Assembly (NCBI RefSeq): GCF_011440395.1
Contig: NZ_JAAOIX010000010.1
Span: 1 to 64,000 of the forward strand
DNA from: Pseudomaricurvus alcaniphilus
GTDB lineage: Bacteria; Pseudomonadota; Gammaproteobacteria; Pseudomonadales; Cellvibrionaceae
Length of the DNA: 64,000 bases
Direction: 5' to 3'
The notes under the pieces were generated by a model that made no database searches, had not been told where the DNA came from, and saw only the letters and a program-made list of their open reading frames with translations. Positions 24,243 through 33,708 of the stretch are shown here, piece by piece. Positions within the stretch are counted from its first letter, which is position 1, and the number at the start of each line of letters is the position of its first letter. The position numbers and the translations under genes are program-made.

Positions 24243-25751
24243 TCAATCGAGCGCTTTGCAATATTTATCAATGTACTGTTGATGGGTTGGAAGATTCTGT
24301 GCCGCTGCGGCCATCGCCGCACGTAACTTGTTGAGCCAGGCGGCGGCATCAACGTTACGGTAACGCAGCAGCGGATCGGAGCGCTGCGGCAGGTTGAGTT
24401 GACCAATGTGCACCGCGAGCCAGCTGGCATTACCAAACAGATCCATTTCACCGGGGATAAGGCGGCCGTAGCGACGGAAGTGTTCAATTTTGTGCTGCAG
24501 TGTGTCGGGAATTTCCATATTGGCGCAATAGCGCCACAACTCGCTGTCGTCACGCTCGGTGAGGTGGTAATGCAGGATCAGGAAGTCGCGAATACGCTCA
24601 TACTCATTGATCGCAATACGGTTGTATTCATCGATCACAACGGCATCAAAGTCCCGGTCAGGGAACAGCGCCAACAGTTTCGCTATGCCGGCCTGAATAA
24701 GATGGATGCTGGTGGATTCCAGCGGCTCCATAAAGCCGCTGGACAGGCCGATGGCGATGACATTCTTGTTCCAAAACTGGTTGCGGCGGCCGGTGACGAA
24801 GCGCAGCATCCGCGGCTCCGCCAGCGGCTTGCCGTCAAGGTTATCCAGCAGGATCGCACGGGCGTCATCATCTGCCATAAAATTACTGCTGAACACATGG
24901 CCATTGCCGGTGCGGTGTTGCAGCGGAATACGCCACTGCCAGCCAGCAACGTGAGCTGTAGAGCGAGTGTAAGGGGTAAACTCACCGCGCTCGGAGGGCA
25001 CCGCCCAGGCGCGATCACAGGGTAACCAATGGGTCCAATCCTGGTAGCCGGTTTTGAGTGCTTCCTCAATCAACAAGCCGCGAAAACCGGAGCAGTCGAT
25101 AAACAGGTCGGCGGCGAGTTCGCGGCCACCCGCCAATTGCACACTCTCCACAAAACCGCTGCTGGCGTCCAGGTTGACGTTAGTAACCTTGCCTTCGATG
25201 CGCTCTACCCGGCGCTGCTCCGAGTATTTGCGCAGGTATCGGGCGTACAGACCGGCATCAAAGTGATAGGCGTATTCGTAGGTCGATAGTACATTGCGGG
25301 GATCCGGCGTGGGTGGTGCAAACCGACCCGCGGACCCGGCCGCCCAGGCCATACAATATTCATCGAGGCTTGCCGCCTGCCTCTGGGCACGTGCCTGTTG
25401 CCAGAACTGATGCATTGGCACGGTATCGAATTGACGCCCATAAGTGCCAAAGGGGTGGAAATAGCGGTGTCCCTGGCGCCCCCAGTTGACAAACTGTATG
25501 CCCAGCTTGAACGAACCTTTGGTGTGGCGGACAAAATCGTTTTCGTCGATACCCAGTGACTGATTGTAGACTCTGATTGGCGGAATAGTTGCCTCACCCA
25601 CTCCCACCGTGCCAATATCATCTGACTCTACCAAAGTAATCTTACAGCCCTGCTGCAGGGCATTGCTCAGTGATGCAGCTGTCATCCAGCCGGCAGTACC
25701 GCCACCAACAATGACAATACTGCGAATTTGTCGATCATTCTCGTGCATCAT
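24243..25751 (-). CDS. Flavin-dependent tryptophan halogenase family protein
   Basis: A 502-residue protein with the family's three diagnostic elements: the FAD motif GGGTAGW (residues 16-22), the W-x-W-x-I-P motif (W271-P276 in AGWQWRIP) and the active-site lysine in GSFKLGIQF (K82, equivalent to Lys79 of PrnA). The segment [14 protein letters not shown] supplies the conserved glutamate. It should bind reduced FAD and form HOCl or HOBr that reacts through the lysine. Relatives encoded beside TonB receptors in oligotrophic Proteobacteria (BrvH is a studied example) have unknown natural substrates. The start is taken at 25751 because GAGG precedes it; 25763 and 25748 are alternatives. Confidence 0.88.
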   Translation of the reverse strand: MMHENDRQIRSIVIVGGGTAGWMTAASLSNALQQGCKITLVESDDIGTVGVGEATIPPIRVYNQSLGIDENDFVRHTKGSFKLGIQFVNWGRQGHRYFHPFGTYGRQFDTVPMHQFWQQARAQRQAASLDEYCMAWAAGSAGRFAPPTPDPRNVLSTYEYAYHFDAGLYARYLRKYSEQRRVERIEGKVTNVNLDASSGFVESVQLAGGRELAADLFIDCSGFRGLLIEEALKTGYQDWTHWLPCDRAWAVPSERGEFTPYTRSTAHVAGWQWRIPLQHRTGNGHVFSSNFMADDDARAILLDNLDGKPLAEPRMLRFVTGRRNQFWNKNVIAIGLSSGFMEPLESTSIHLIQAGIAKLLALFPDRDFDAVVIDEYNRIAINEYERIRDFLILHYHLTERDDSELWRYCANMEIPDTLQHKIEHFRRYGRLIPGEMDLFGNASWLAVHIGQLNLPQRSDPLLRYRNVDAAAWLNKLRAAMAAAAQNLPTHQQYIDKYCKALD

Positions 25752-25830
25752 GCCTAACCTCATTTTATGTTTGTATTTATGCAGTGGTATTGAATTGTAC
25801 GGCTGTCTTCATGGTTACGGCCGAGCTGAA

Positions 25831-27375
25831 CTACACGGCCCTGTTGGAGGCGGCAGTGATGCTCGGCGCTAGCGCGGACTGCGGCGCGCGAACGTCGAAG
25901 GCTACCACCAAACGCTCACCGTCATTAAAGGGCACAGTAGAATGCCACATAGTTGACGGGAACAATACCAGCCGCCCCGCCTTGGGTTCTTGCTGTGCCG
26001 TGGGCGACAGCGCCAGCTTGAGTTCAGCTGGTGGTGTACCAAATTGCAACCAGCCAGCCGGTGCGGCTCCCATTGACGTAGCTGGCGGCAGCGCAACATA
26101 AAACGCGGAACTGATCCAACCCAGCGGGTGAGTGTGAGAGACATTAAAACCCTGTGCTTGCAGACGCACCGACCAGCTGCCAGAAAAATGTATCCGTCCG
26201 CGTCGCAGATCGCCACGCTCAACGCCTAGCAATGGATGCCCGGGAATGGGGGATGGCAGTTGCTCGACATAAGTCCTCACAGCGGCTTGAATTCGAGATT
26301 TCAAGGCCCGTAGAATCGGCTCGTGACGCAGGAAAAGATTCTGGTCGGTCTGGGTTCCGCCGCGCACCGACTGCTCAGCAAACGGCGAACGGGCGGTGTG
26401 CAACTTGCGCAGCAGGTCGGCCAGGCGATTCAGTTCGCCGTCGGCAAATTGCAAATCGACGGCCGCGACATGGGGCGGGGAGCCATCCAGCCATTGCGCG
26501 GCCTGGGGGATACCCTGCAAGCGCCAGATAAGCGCCAGATAAGGCCAAAAAACATTCTCCGCTGGCGTAGCAATGCGCGGCCTGGCTGTGGCCTCGGCAA
26601 TATCGAGATCGCCCTTGCGCAGGCTGTAACGAACCAGTGCCATGTCCCGCATCACGTCATCGATTGACGCCGTCGCTGCAAACAACTGTGCCGCCTTCAG
26701 CTCATCGCCGGACTCACTGGCAATAAACAGGCGCGCCAACTGCAACTGCGGATGAGTGCCGAAAATTCGCTCACCCTGGTCAATAATGCGGCCGGCAGCG
26801 CTCCAGTCACGGGTCTGCGCCACGCTCCTAAACCACTCCATACGCAGGGCGAGGTTGGCGGGCTGCGCCTCACAAGCGGCGCTGAAAGAATCTGCAAAAT
26901 GCTCACTGTCACCACCAGTAAAGCGTAAACGCGCCAGCAACTTGTGGCCTGCCAGCCAGTCCGGATGCTGTTTGAGCCTTGACATCAGTACGGTTTCGGC
27001 GGCGTCTGACTGCTGTTCAGTGGCCAGCGCCAGGGCGTAACCGCGCTGCGCATTAAGGTCGTCGGGTTGCAATTGCAGGACCCGTCGGAACGGTTCCAGG
27101 GCTGGCAAGCCAGCAAGCAAACTGCTCTGCGCCAGCGCCATGGCGGTAGCGGCATCCCCCGGATCCAGTGCTGCGGCCCTGGTCAGGGCGACGACCGCCT
27201 CGGGCTCCAATTGCTCCTCGTGACAGGCAAAACCCAGCAGTTTCCAGGCGCCACTGTGGTTGGGAGTTCTGCGGGTGATATCCTGCAGCTTGGCCATCGC
27301 CAGATCGGCGCGTCCTCGCTCCATGGCGCGCTGCGCGGATTGTAATCGTTTGTGGTTGTTAAACTTCTTTGACAT
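25831..27375 (-). CDS. TPR protein with C-terminal 2OG-Fe(II) oxygenase-like domain
   Basis: A 514-residue protein. About residues 1-290 are helical TPR-like repeats (AWKLLGFACHEEQLEPEAVV, then ALDPGDAATAMALAQ). The C-terminal 200 residues look like the 2OG-Fe(II) oxygenase family that often follows TPRs: the iron motif is in NVSHTHPLGWISSAFYV, with the distal part FPSTMWHSTVPF and RLVVAFDV. It could hydroxylate a protein or sugar-bound substrate using 2-oxoglutarate. It is 67 bases upstream of the halogenase and 390 bases downstream of the TonB receptor, a trio seen in TonB-linked loci. No good ribosome site is visible before ATG 27375. Confidence 0.75.
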   Translation of the reverse strand: MSKKFNNHKRLQSAQRAMERGRADLAMAKLQDITRRTPNHSGAWKLLGFACHEEQLEPEAVVALTRAAALDPGDAATAMALAQSSLLAGLPALEPFRRVLQLQPDDLNAQRGYALALATEQQSDAAETVLMSRLKQHPDWLAGHKLLARLRFTGGDSEHFADSFSAACEAQPANLALRMEWFRSVAQTRDWSAAGRIIDQGERIFGTHPQLQLARLFIASESGDELKAAQLFAATASIDDVMRDMALVRYSLRKGDLDIAEATARPRIATPAENVFWPYLALIWRLQGIPQAAQWLDGSPPHVAAVDLQFADGELNRLADLLRKLHTARSPFAEQSVRGGTQTDQNLFLRHEPILRALKSRIQAAVRTYVEQLPSPIPGHPLLGVERGDLRRGRIHFSGSWSVRLQAQGFNVSHTHPLGWISSAFYVALPPATSMGAAPAGWLQFGTPPAELKLALSPTAQQEPKAGRLVLFPSTMWHSTVPFNDGERLVVAFDVRAPQSALAPSITAASNRAV

Positions 27376-27670
27376 CGATCTATTCTAACACTGATTCACA
27401 ATAGCCAGCGCGATTGGCCGGTAGCCGGAGTTACTCCCGCGCCGCTTCCATTTTTAGCACTGCTCCGCGGTCACTTTTTTCCACGGCCAAGTGTATCAAT
27501 ATGTCGAAAACGCAGAAATATCGGGCCGTGTGCGATCCATTTACAGGATCAATATGTCGGCATTTGCCTGGCAACGAAGCATTCACTGTTGTGCAAAGAC
27601 ATCAAGGTAATTATTTGCCAGCAGCGGACGGGCCCTGGCCAGGAAAGGTTAATGCTCCTGCCTTGAGCAG

Positions 27671-27702
27671 AAAAAAGGTGGCAATGTCTGCACATTGCCA
27701 CC
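27671..27702 (-). terminator. Intrinsic terminator of the TonB receptor gene
   Basis: GGTGGCAATGT (27677-27687) pairs perfectly with ACATTGCCACC (27692-27702) across a 4-base loop; read on the minus strand the 11-bp stem is followed by six T residues. It lies 64 bases past the TonB receptor stop and should separate that transcript from the TPR/halogenase genes. Confidence 0.85.
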
Positions 27703-27720
27703 AAGGTAGAACAGGTGGGT

Positions 27721-27742
27721 TCTCGTAGCAGGCGCTACGAGA
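27721..27742. other. Perfect 9-bp hairpin after the TonB receptor gene
   Basis: TCTCGTAGC (27721-27729) and GCTACGAGA (27734-27742) form a stem with a four-base loop, 24 bases past the stop codon. No T-run follows on either strand, so it is more likely an RNA-stabilising structure than a terminator. Confidence 0.6.
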
Positions 27743-27765
27743 AACTCCTCCAACTGCAGAACGCC

Positions 27766-30273
27766 TTAGAACAGTACCTTAATAGAGGCACGGGTGGTTC
27801 GGCCCAACGTCGGCGCGCCGGAGATAAATGCCGGGCTGATCGAGCTGTCCCTGACACTACCGGCACCACGGATGTCATAATCGTCGAGCAAGTTGTATAC
27901 CTGCAAGCCAAACTCCAGGTTTTCAGTGAGTTTGTAACTGGCGTTGGCCCCCCAGGTTTCTCCGCCCTCGTACTCGATTAGGTCGTTGCCCAAAGTATCC
28001 GTTTGGCCGGTGACGTTGACACCAAAGCTGAACTGTTCATTGACCTCATAGCCCGCTGAGATGGTATAGGTCAGGTCTGGAATACTGGGCGCACGACTGA
28101 AACCGCCTTCGCCCGCCAGCTTTCTCTCCGCATCAGAGTAGGTTGCGTTGCCGGTGAGTGACAAACCTTCCCAGAAGTAATTAGCCAACAGCTCGAAACC
28201 CTGCGACTCGTACTCGGCGTCAATGATACAGCCGCCAGCACCGCCGGGGCAGTTGGTGGCAGACAATTCAAAGGTACTCTGGGTAAAGTCGCCCTTCAGC
28301 AAGGTCAGCTCGACACTGTAGAGTCCTGAGCCGATCTCACCCTGGTTTTTGATACCAATCTCCAGCTGATTGACAAAGTCAACGGCGGCCACTTGGCCTG
28401 CCCGGTTAAGTGAACCATCAGCGTTGATCTTGCCGCTCACGGTTTGCCGGTCACTGTTGAAGCGACCGCCTTCCGAAGCGCGTGCAAATACGCTGAAGTT
28501 GTCGTTCACTTTCCAGAGGCCACCCACCGTCCAGGACTCATAGGTCTCTTCATAATCGAGATTTTCCCTGGTGCCGTTGGGGATCAAGGTCTCAATGCCG
28601 ACGGTAATGTTGTCGCCGTTAAGATCCTGGGTGACCACGTCAGTGCGGAAGGGGTCGCCACCGGCCACGGTCCAGCCGGAAGCGTCCACTTTCTCCCAGC
28701 GGTAGCCGACGTCGACGGTGAACAGATCGTTTTCATAATCCAGCACCAGGTAGGGCGCTGTATTGACGTAGCCAAGATCATAATCGCGGGCACAACAATC
28801 GCCCCAGTTGTTATTGAAGCCGGCGACACCGTTGGCGGTCAGTTTGTTGCCCGCGTCATCAAACAAATCCAGCGTGGCCGGATTGTCGCCACTGACTTCC
28901 TTGTAGACCCTGTTTGGGTGCCAGTCCGCGGCAATGGACTGGTCCATGTAGAAATAACCAGCGCGCACTTTCAGGTCGCCGTCGCCGATGGTGTACTCCC
29001 CGGTCAGGACCAGGTCGTTGACAAAACTGCCAACGTCGCGAATATCGGTAAAAATACTGACATCGGTGTTGATATAGGGGTTGTCGTAAACCATTCCGGC
29101 ATTGGGACCATTGGCATAACGAATTTCATCAACGGTGTCGCCAAAGCTGTTAATTGTCGAGCCAATTACGTCAGACGTCAGCCCTGGAGAGAAGAAGGGC
29201 GCGGCAAAGGAGCCGCTCATATCTGTCCAGCGGAATTTATTGTCGAGCTTGAGATTGTCGTCGAACTCATAACTCAATTCGTGCCCAAACGCGACCGTCT
29301 CGGTGGAAATGCCGTTCATATTGACACGCTTGAAATCGCCGTTTTTGTCGACGATGGTCATTTCCTGATGGTGAATGGAGTAGTTGGATTCTTCCCTGCC
29401 ATCAAAACCGCTAAACTCCTTGACACTTTTCACGGATTTGCCGTCAAATTTGCCCCGACCCGGCGCGCCGGTATAGTTTAGCTCCTCGGTATCAGCAACC
29501 TTGATATGAAAGCGCATGTAACCCTTGTTATCGTCAAAGTGCTTGGTCAGGTTACCTTTTATTTGAAAGCTGTTACTAGCTCCGTAAGCGACATCGAGTG
29601 GGCCGTCGCCATTGCGAATAAATCCGCCAACGTGATAGTTGACACTGTCACTGACCGGTCCACCGTAGCGAAAATCTATCTTGTTTTCGTCAAAACCAAG
29701 GCCGGTGGAGAGTTGGACATGGCCACCTTCTTCCTCGCCGTAATTACTGACGTAGTTAATTATGGCGCCGGGGGATTGAGAGGAATAGACGCCGGCTGTT
29801 CCGCCGCGAATGCCTTCGACCTTGGCCGTTGATGGATCAAATCGGGTCCAGTAATCATTGTTGCCAAACTGGATATCACCGAACAGCACCGTAGGCAATC
29901 CGTCTTCCTGGATCTGGACGAAGGGCGAGCCACCGGTTGCCACCGGCAGGCCGCGCACGGCGATGTTTGAGTTGCCGCCGGGACCCGCAGTACCGGCTAC
30001 TTGAATACCCGGAATCATACGGAAGACTTCCGCCTCGGAGCTGGGCTGGAACTTCGAAATCATATCGGAGTTGACGGCTGTTACTGCGACCGAGGATTCA
30101 AGCTGATTTCTGCCGCCAGCAGCGGCAGTGACAACAACTTCCTCCAGCATTCCTTCTGCGTGTACATACAGGTTCGGTGATGCGATAGCTACTGCCAGCG
30201 CCAGCGCGTTTTTACTGAAGCGAAAGCTGCGAGTGGTGGTGTTGGGCATACTTACTCTATTTGATTTGCTCAC
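27766..30273 (-). CDS. TonB-dependent receptor of the carbohydrate locus
   Basis: An 835-residue outer membrane receptor. A signal peptide (ALALAVAIASP, cleavage near YVHAEG) is followed at once by the TonB box LEEVVVTAAA, a plug domain (MIPGIQVAGTAGPGGNSNIAVRG cut here as IPGIQVAGTAG and NSNIAVRGLP) and a long barrel ending KVLF. It is likely to import the oligosaccharide that the GH97 and GH32 enzymes cut in the periplasm. The start is GTG 30273, supported by AGAGGG; the ATG at 30249 lacks a clear site. Two LacI-type operator candidates and two inverted repeats lie upstream. It is unrelated in detail to the other TonB receptor and has more GC-rich codons. Confidence 0.92.
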   Translation of the reverse strand: MSKSNRVSMPNTTTRSFRFSKNALALAVAIASPNLYVHAEGMLEEVVVTAAAGGRNQLESSVAVTAVNSDMISKFQPSSEAEVFRMIPGIQVAGTAGPGGNSNIAVRGLPVATGGSPFVQIQEDGLPTVLFGDIQFGNNDYWTRFDPSTAKVEGIRGGTAGVYSSQSPGAIINYVSNYGEEEGGHVQLSTGLGFDENKIDFRYGGPVSDSVNYHVGGFIRNGDGPLDVAYGASNSFQIKGNLTKHFDDNKGYMRFHIKVADTEELNYTGAPGRGKFDGKSVKSVKEFSGFDGREESNYSIHHQEMTIVDKNGDFKRVNMNGISTETVAFGHELSYEFDDNLKLDNKFRWTDMSGSFAAPFFSPGLTSDVIGSTINSFGDTVDEIRYANGPNAGMVYDNPYINTDVSIFTDIRDVGSFVNDLVLTGEYTIGDGDLKVRAGYFYMDQSIAADWHPNRVYKEVSGDNPATLDLFDDAGNKLTANGVAGFNNNWGDCCARDYDLGYVNTAPYLVLDYENDLFTVDVGYRWEKVDASGWTVAGGDPFRTDVVTQDLNGDNITVGIETLIPNGTRENLDYEETYESWTVGGLWKVNDNFSVFARASEGGRFNSDRQTVSGKINADGSLNRAGQVAAVDFVNQLEIGIKNQGEIGSGLYSVELTLLKGDFTQSTFELSATNCPGGAGGCIIDAEYESQGFELLANYFWEGLSLTGNATYSDAERKLAGEGGFSRAPSIPDLTYTISAGYEVNEQFSFGVNVTGQTDTLGNDLIEYEGGETWGANASYKLTENLEFGLQVYNLLDDYDIRGAGSVRDSSISPAFISGAPTLGRTTRASIKVLF

Positions 30274-30329
30274 TAGGAGACCCTCTTATTTTTTTAAAAT
30301 GTGAGTTCAAAGTTATGATTGTTAACAGC

Positions 30330-30407
30330 AATTACCCGTCTGTATAACTGGGTAATTACTTCTACTGCCTGACAGTTAAGTTGATGTTTTGAGACAAATT
30401 AACTGTC
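30330..30407. promoter_or_regulatory. Two inverted repeats in the TonB receptor upstream region
   Basis: AATTACCC (30330-30337) pairs with GGGTAATT (30350-30357), and GACAGTTAA (30371-30379) pairs with TTAACTGTC (30399-30407). Both are perfect. They lie 57-134 bases upstream of the receptor start and could be transcription factor sites or structures in the leader RNA. Confidence 0.5.
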
Positions 30408-30547
30408 GTCCTCGTAAACCCGGTGAAACTTCATGGGGAGCCGGGAGTTACGCGAGCTTGTACGGGCTACGCCGATGGCGAATTACCCACAAGCCACTTC
30501 CAGCACCAACTAAAGCAGAGTGTTTATTGTAACTATTTAGCTGTTGC

Positions 30548-30604
30548 TGCAATCGGTTGCAGGGCGAGATTAGCATGGCCCCTTGGCAAATGCAACCGGT
30601 TAAC
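30548..30604. promoter_or_regulatory. Pair of LacI-type operator candidates upstream of the TonB receptor
   Basis: TGCAATCGGTTGCA at 30548-30561 (extendable to CTGCAATCGGTTGCAG) is the exact reverse complement of the site at 24140-24153. A second copy, TGCAACCGGTTAAC at 30591-30604, keeps a perfect left half and the AACCGGTT core. The centre-to-centre distance is 43 bases, about four helical turns. No LacI-family gene is in this window. Confidence 0.55.
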
Positions 30605-30692
30605 ATCGTTGCAAGTTCACTCTATGCCGAGCCGGGCGCACTGCCGGTTGTGGAATCAAAGCATCCCCCGTGCATTGGTCTCTACCGGGCTA

Positions 30693-32048
30693 TCACCGCG
30701 CCGCGCCGGCAAAGTAGGCGCGGGTGAGCTTGAACACCACCGGGCTGAGCAGTACCAGGGCGATCAGGTTGGGCACCGCCATCAAGGCGTTGAGGGTGTC
30801 GGCAATCAGCCAGATCAAATTCAGGCTGACCCCGGCACCCACTGGTATCGACAGAATCCAGAGGATGCGAAACGGGACAATGGCCTTGACCCCAAACAGG
30901 AATTCGGCGCAGCGCTCACCGTAAAACGACCAGCCCAGGATGGTGGTAAAGGCGAAGATAGCGAGGGCGATGGCCACCACATAGTTGCCGAAATTGGGCA
31001 GCGCTTCGGCAAATGCCAGCGAGGTCAGTGCCGCCCCGGACTCCCCGGACATCCAGGCGCCGGAGGTGATAATCACCAGCCCGGTAATGGTGCAGATGAT
31101 CAGCGTGTCGATAAACGTGCCGAGCATCGCCACCATGCCCTGCTTGATGGGGTCTCTGGTTTGCGCGGCAGCGTGGGCGATGGGGGCGGAGCCCAGCCCG
31201 GCTTCATTGGAGAATATGCCCCGTGCCACACCGAAGCGAATGGCGGCCCAGACCGCGGCGCCGGCAAAGCCGCCCTCCGCGGCGATCGGGGTAAAGGCGT
31301 GGCTAAAGACCAGTTCGAGGGCGTGGGGAATGGCGGCGCTGTTGAGGGCCAGCACCACCAGCCCGGCGCTGATATAAGCGATGGCCATAAAGGGCACCAG
31401 GGCGCTGGCCACATGACCGATACGGCGGATGCCGCCGATCAGGACCGCGCCGGCCAGTAGCATAATAACAATACCGGTGAGCCAGACGTTGATGCCAAAA
31501 TTCGCCTCCAGCACGTCGGCCACGGAATTGGCCTGCACGGTATTGCCGATGCCAAACGCGGCTACCGTGCCGAAGCCGGCGAACAGTATCCCGAGCCAGG
31601 CCCAATTTTTACCGAGCCCGTTTTTGATGTAGTACATGGGCCCGCCGACGTGGTTGCCCTGTTCATCCACTTCCCGGTAGTTTACCGCCAGCACTGCCTC
31701 CGCGTATTTGGTGGCCATGCCCACCAGCGCCGTGCACCACATCCAGAACAGTGCGCCGGGCCCGCCCAGGAAGACTGCGGTGGCCACCCCGGCGATATTG
31801 CCAGTGCCCACCGTGGCCGAGAGTGCGGTCATCAGGGCCTGAAACGGCGAGATCTCGCCCTCCCGTTGCTCGCTGCTGGCAACTTTGCGACCACCGAACA
31901 AGAGCCGAAAGCCGGTGCCGATATTCAGCAGTGGCATCAGCCGCAGGCCGATCATCAGGTAGAGCCCGACTCCGAGGATCAGGACCAGCATCAGCGGCCC
32001 CCACACAATGCCGTTGACGGTTCCGATAAAGTTGCTGATTGCTGTCAT
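30693..32048 (-). CDS. Sodium:alanine (AGCS family) symporter
   Basis: A 451-residue integral membrane protein of the alanine or glycine:cation symporter family. The signature SATVGTGNIAGVATAVFLGG is in the third helix region, and GIFSNEAGLGSAPIAHAAA is a second highly conserved stretch in the middle. It should import alanine, glycine or a related small amino acid with Na+ or H+. It lies upstream of the TonB receptor on the same strand but 419 bases away, so it is probably not part of that regulated locus. The upstream neighbour (PFK) ends 168 bases before its start. No terminator is obvious on either side. Confidence 0.92.
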   Translation of the reverse strand: MTAISNFIGTVNGIVWGPLMLVLILGVGLYLMIGLRLMPLLNIGTGFRLLFGGRKVASSEQREGEISPFQALMTALSATVGTGNIAGVATAVFLGGPGALFWMWCTALVGMATKYAEAVLAVNYREVDEQGNHVGGPMYYIKNGLGKNWAWLGILFAGFGTVAAFGIGNTVQANSVADVLEANFGINVWLTGIVIMLLAGAVLIGGIRRIGHVASALVPFMAIAYISAGLVVLALNSAAIPHALELVFSHAFTPIAAEGGFAGAAVWAAIRFGVARGIFSNEAGLGSAPIAHAAAQTRDPIKQGMVAMLGTFIDTLIICTITGLVIITSGAWMSGESGAALTSLAFAEALPNFGNYVVAIALAIFAFTTILGWSFYGERCAEFLFGVKAIVPFRILWILSIPVGAGVSLNLIWLIADTLNALMAVPNLIALVLLSPVVFKLTRAYFAGAAR

Positions 32049-32216
32049 GGGCGCAGTTCCCGCTCAGGAGTGGACAGTGGGAGTCTGGCGCCCGCTAATG
32101 GGGCGCCGGTGAGGATAGGGGCAATAGCGGTGTGCTTGGGCGGAATAATCGTAATGTCCCTGGGCTGCTGGCTGATATCCGGAAAAATTCTACCCGGAAA
32201 AACTTACTGCATGTTG

Positions 32217-33479
32217 CTACAGAGTAAAACTGTTTTTTAACACTTTTGGCAGCATAACCTTTTTCAGGCGCGCGTATTGGGGCATACCTTTCTTGTAGGG
32301 GGGGTAGTCCTCGCCCTGGACCAGGGGCTCAAAATAGCTGCGGGCCTTGTCAGTAATGCCAAAGCCGTCGGCGCTGATAAAATCCCGCGGCATCATCTTT
32401 TCAACATTGGCAACGTCTTCCAGCGGCGCCTCCTTGATCGACCAGCTGTATTTTTTACCGCTGCCGCGAATGATCGCCGGCATAATCGCATTTTTACCCG
32501 CCAGCGCCATTTCCACCGCCGCCTTGCCCACGGCATAGGCCTGCTCCACATCGGTGGCGGAGGCAATGTGGCGGGCAGCGCGCTGCAAATAATCCGCCAG
32601 CGCCCAGTGGTACTTGTAGCCCAGTTCGGTCTTGATCATCTGCGCCAGGGTGGGGGCGACACCGCCGAGTTGGGTGTGGCCAAAGGCATCGACGCTGCCG
32701 GCGTCGGCCAGGAAGCGGCCGTCGGCATAGCGGGCGCCCTCCGAGGCGACTATGGCGCAGTAGCCGTAGCGCTCGACACTCTCCTTTACCTTGGCCAGAA
32801 ACCGTGGCTTATCAAAGGCAATTTCCGGGAACAGGATAATCTGCGGCGCATCGCCTTCCTGCTCGGCGGCCAGGCCCCCGGCCCCGGCAATCCAGCCGGC
32901 GTGGCGGCCCATGACTTCCAGGATAAACACCTTGGTGGAACTCTCGCACATGGAGGCGACATCGAGGCCCGCCTCCTTGATGGACACCGCCACGTACTTG
33001 GCCACGGAGCCAAACCCGGGGCAGTTGTCGGTTATGGGCAGGTCGTTGTCGACCGTCTTGGGGATATGGATGGCCTGGATCGGGTAACCCATGGTCTCCG
33101 ATAACTGCGATACCTTGAGGCAGGTGTCGGCGCTGTCGCCACCGCCGTTGTAGAAAAAGTAGCCGATGTTGTGGGCCTGGAACACTTCGATCAGGCGTTC
33201 GTATTCCGCCCGGCTCTGTTCCACGCTTTTCAACTTGTAGCGGCAGGAGCCGAAGGCCCCGGAAGGGGTGTGGCGCAGGGCGGCGATGGTGGTGGGGGTT
33301 TCCTTGCTGGTATCAATCAGCTCTTCCCGCAAGGCACCGATAATGCCGTTGTGGCCGGCGTAGACCTTGCCGATGCGGTCCTTGTGCTGGCGGGCAGTTT
33401 CAATGACGCCGCAAGCGGAGGCGTTGATGACGGCGGTAACGCCGCCGGACTGGGCGTAAAATACGTTCTTTTTTGCCAT
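32217..33479 (-). CDS. pfp: 6-phosphofructokinase, probably PPi-dependent
   Basis: A 420-residue phosphofructokinase. PKTVDNDLPITDN (fructose-6-phosphate and catalytic region) and MGRHAGWIAG are intact. The phosphoryl-donor motif reads N111-GGG-D115-S116; ATP-type enzymes have GGDGS there, whereas the PPi group has an acidic residue in the second Gly position, so pyrophosphate is the likely donor. That allows a reversible step between fructose 6-phosphate and fructose 1,6-bisphosphate. A frame extends 79 codons further upstream but without family similarity; MAKKNVFYAQSGG at 33479 is the natural start. It is divergent from mpl, with 229 bases between. Confidence 0.9.
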   Translation of the reverse strand: MAKKNVFYAQSGGVTAVINASACGVIETARQHKDRIGKVYAGHNGIIGALREELIDTSKETPTTIAALRHTPSGAFGSCRYKLKSVEQSRAEYERLIEVFQAHNIGYFFYNGGGDSADTCLKVSQLSETMGYPIQAIHIPKTVDNDLPITDNCPGFGSVAKYVAVSIKEAGLDVASMCESSTKVFILEVMGRHAGWIAGAGGLAAEQEGDAPQIILFPEIAFDKPRFLAKVKESVERYGYCAIVASEGARYADGRFLADAGSVDAFGHTQLGGVAPTLAQMIKTELGYKYHWALADYLQRAARHIASATDVEQAYAVGKAAVEMALAGKNAIMPAIIRGSGKKYSWSIKEAPLEDVANVEKMMPRDFISADGFGITDKARSYFEPLVQGEDYPPYKKGMPQYARLKKVMLPKVLKNSFTL

Positions 33480-33708
33480 GGGTGTCGGGCCTTGTTGTTC
33501 GGGGTAGGGGGGCTGGTTGGGGTGAGTCGTTGGGGGAGAATGATACGCCAGCGGCGCAAAAATTTCATGGCCGGTGGCAAGTCGTTGGCCGGGTGGCGTC
33601 TTTTTATGGCGTCGCCCGGGCCCCAGGCTGTTGCCCGGGGCGCAAACGGTTGGCACGCTTCCGCCGCTGCGTGCTAAGCTCTTGCGCAAACAGTCAGTAC
33701 GGGTCGTT

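Larger units (their letters stand above)
27376..27765. other. Intergenic region between TonB receptor and TPR/oxygenase gene
   Basis: No gene is seen in these 390 bases. The half next to the TonB gene holds two hairpins, listed separately. The other half contains a direct repeat, ATCAATATGTCG at 27495-27506 and 27548-27559 (53 bases apart), which could be binding sites for the promoter of the TPR/oxygenase-halogenase pair. Confidence 0.5.
30274..30692. other. Intergenic control region upstream of the TonB receptor
   Basis: These 419 bases separate the TonB receptor start from the AGCS symporter stop, both on the minus strand. I see no gene. The receptor-proximal part holds two inverted repeats and the distal part holds the operator candidates; both are listed separately. 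The TonB promoter must be here. Confidence 0.6.
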
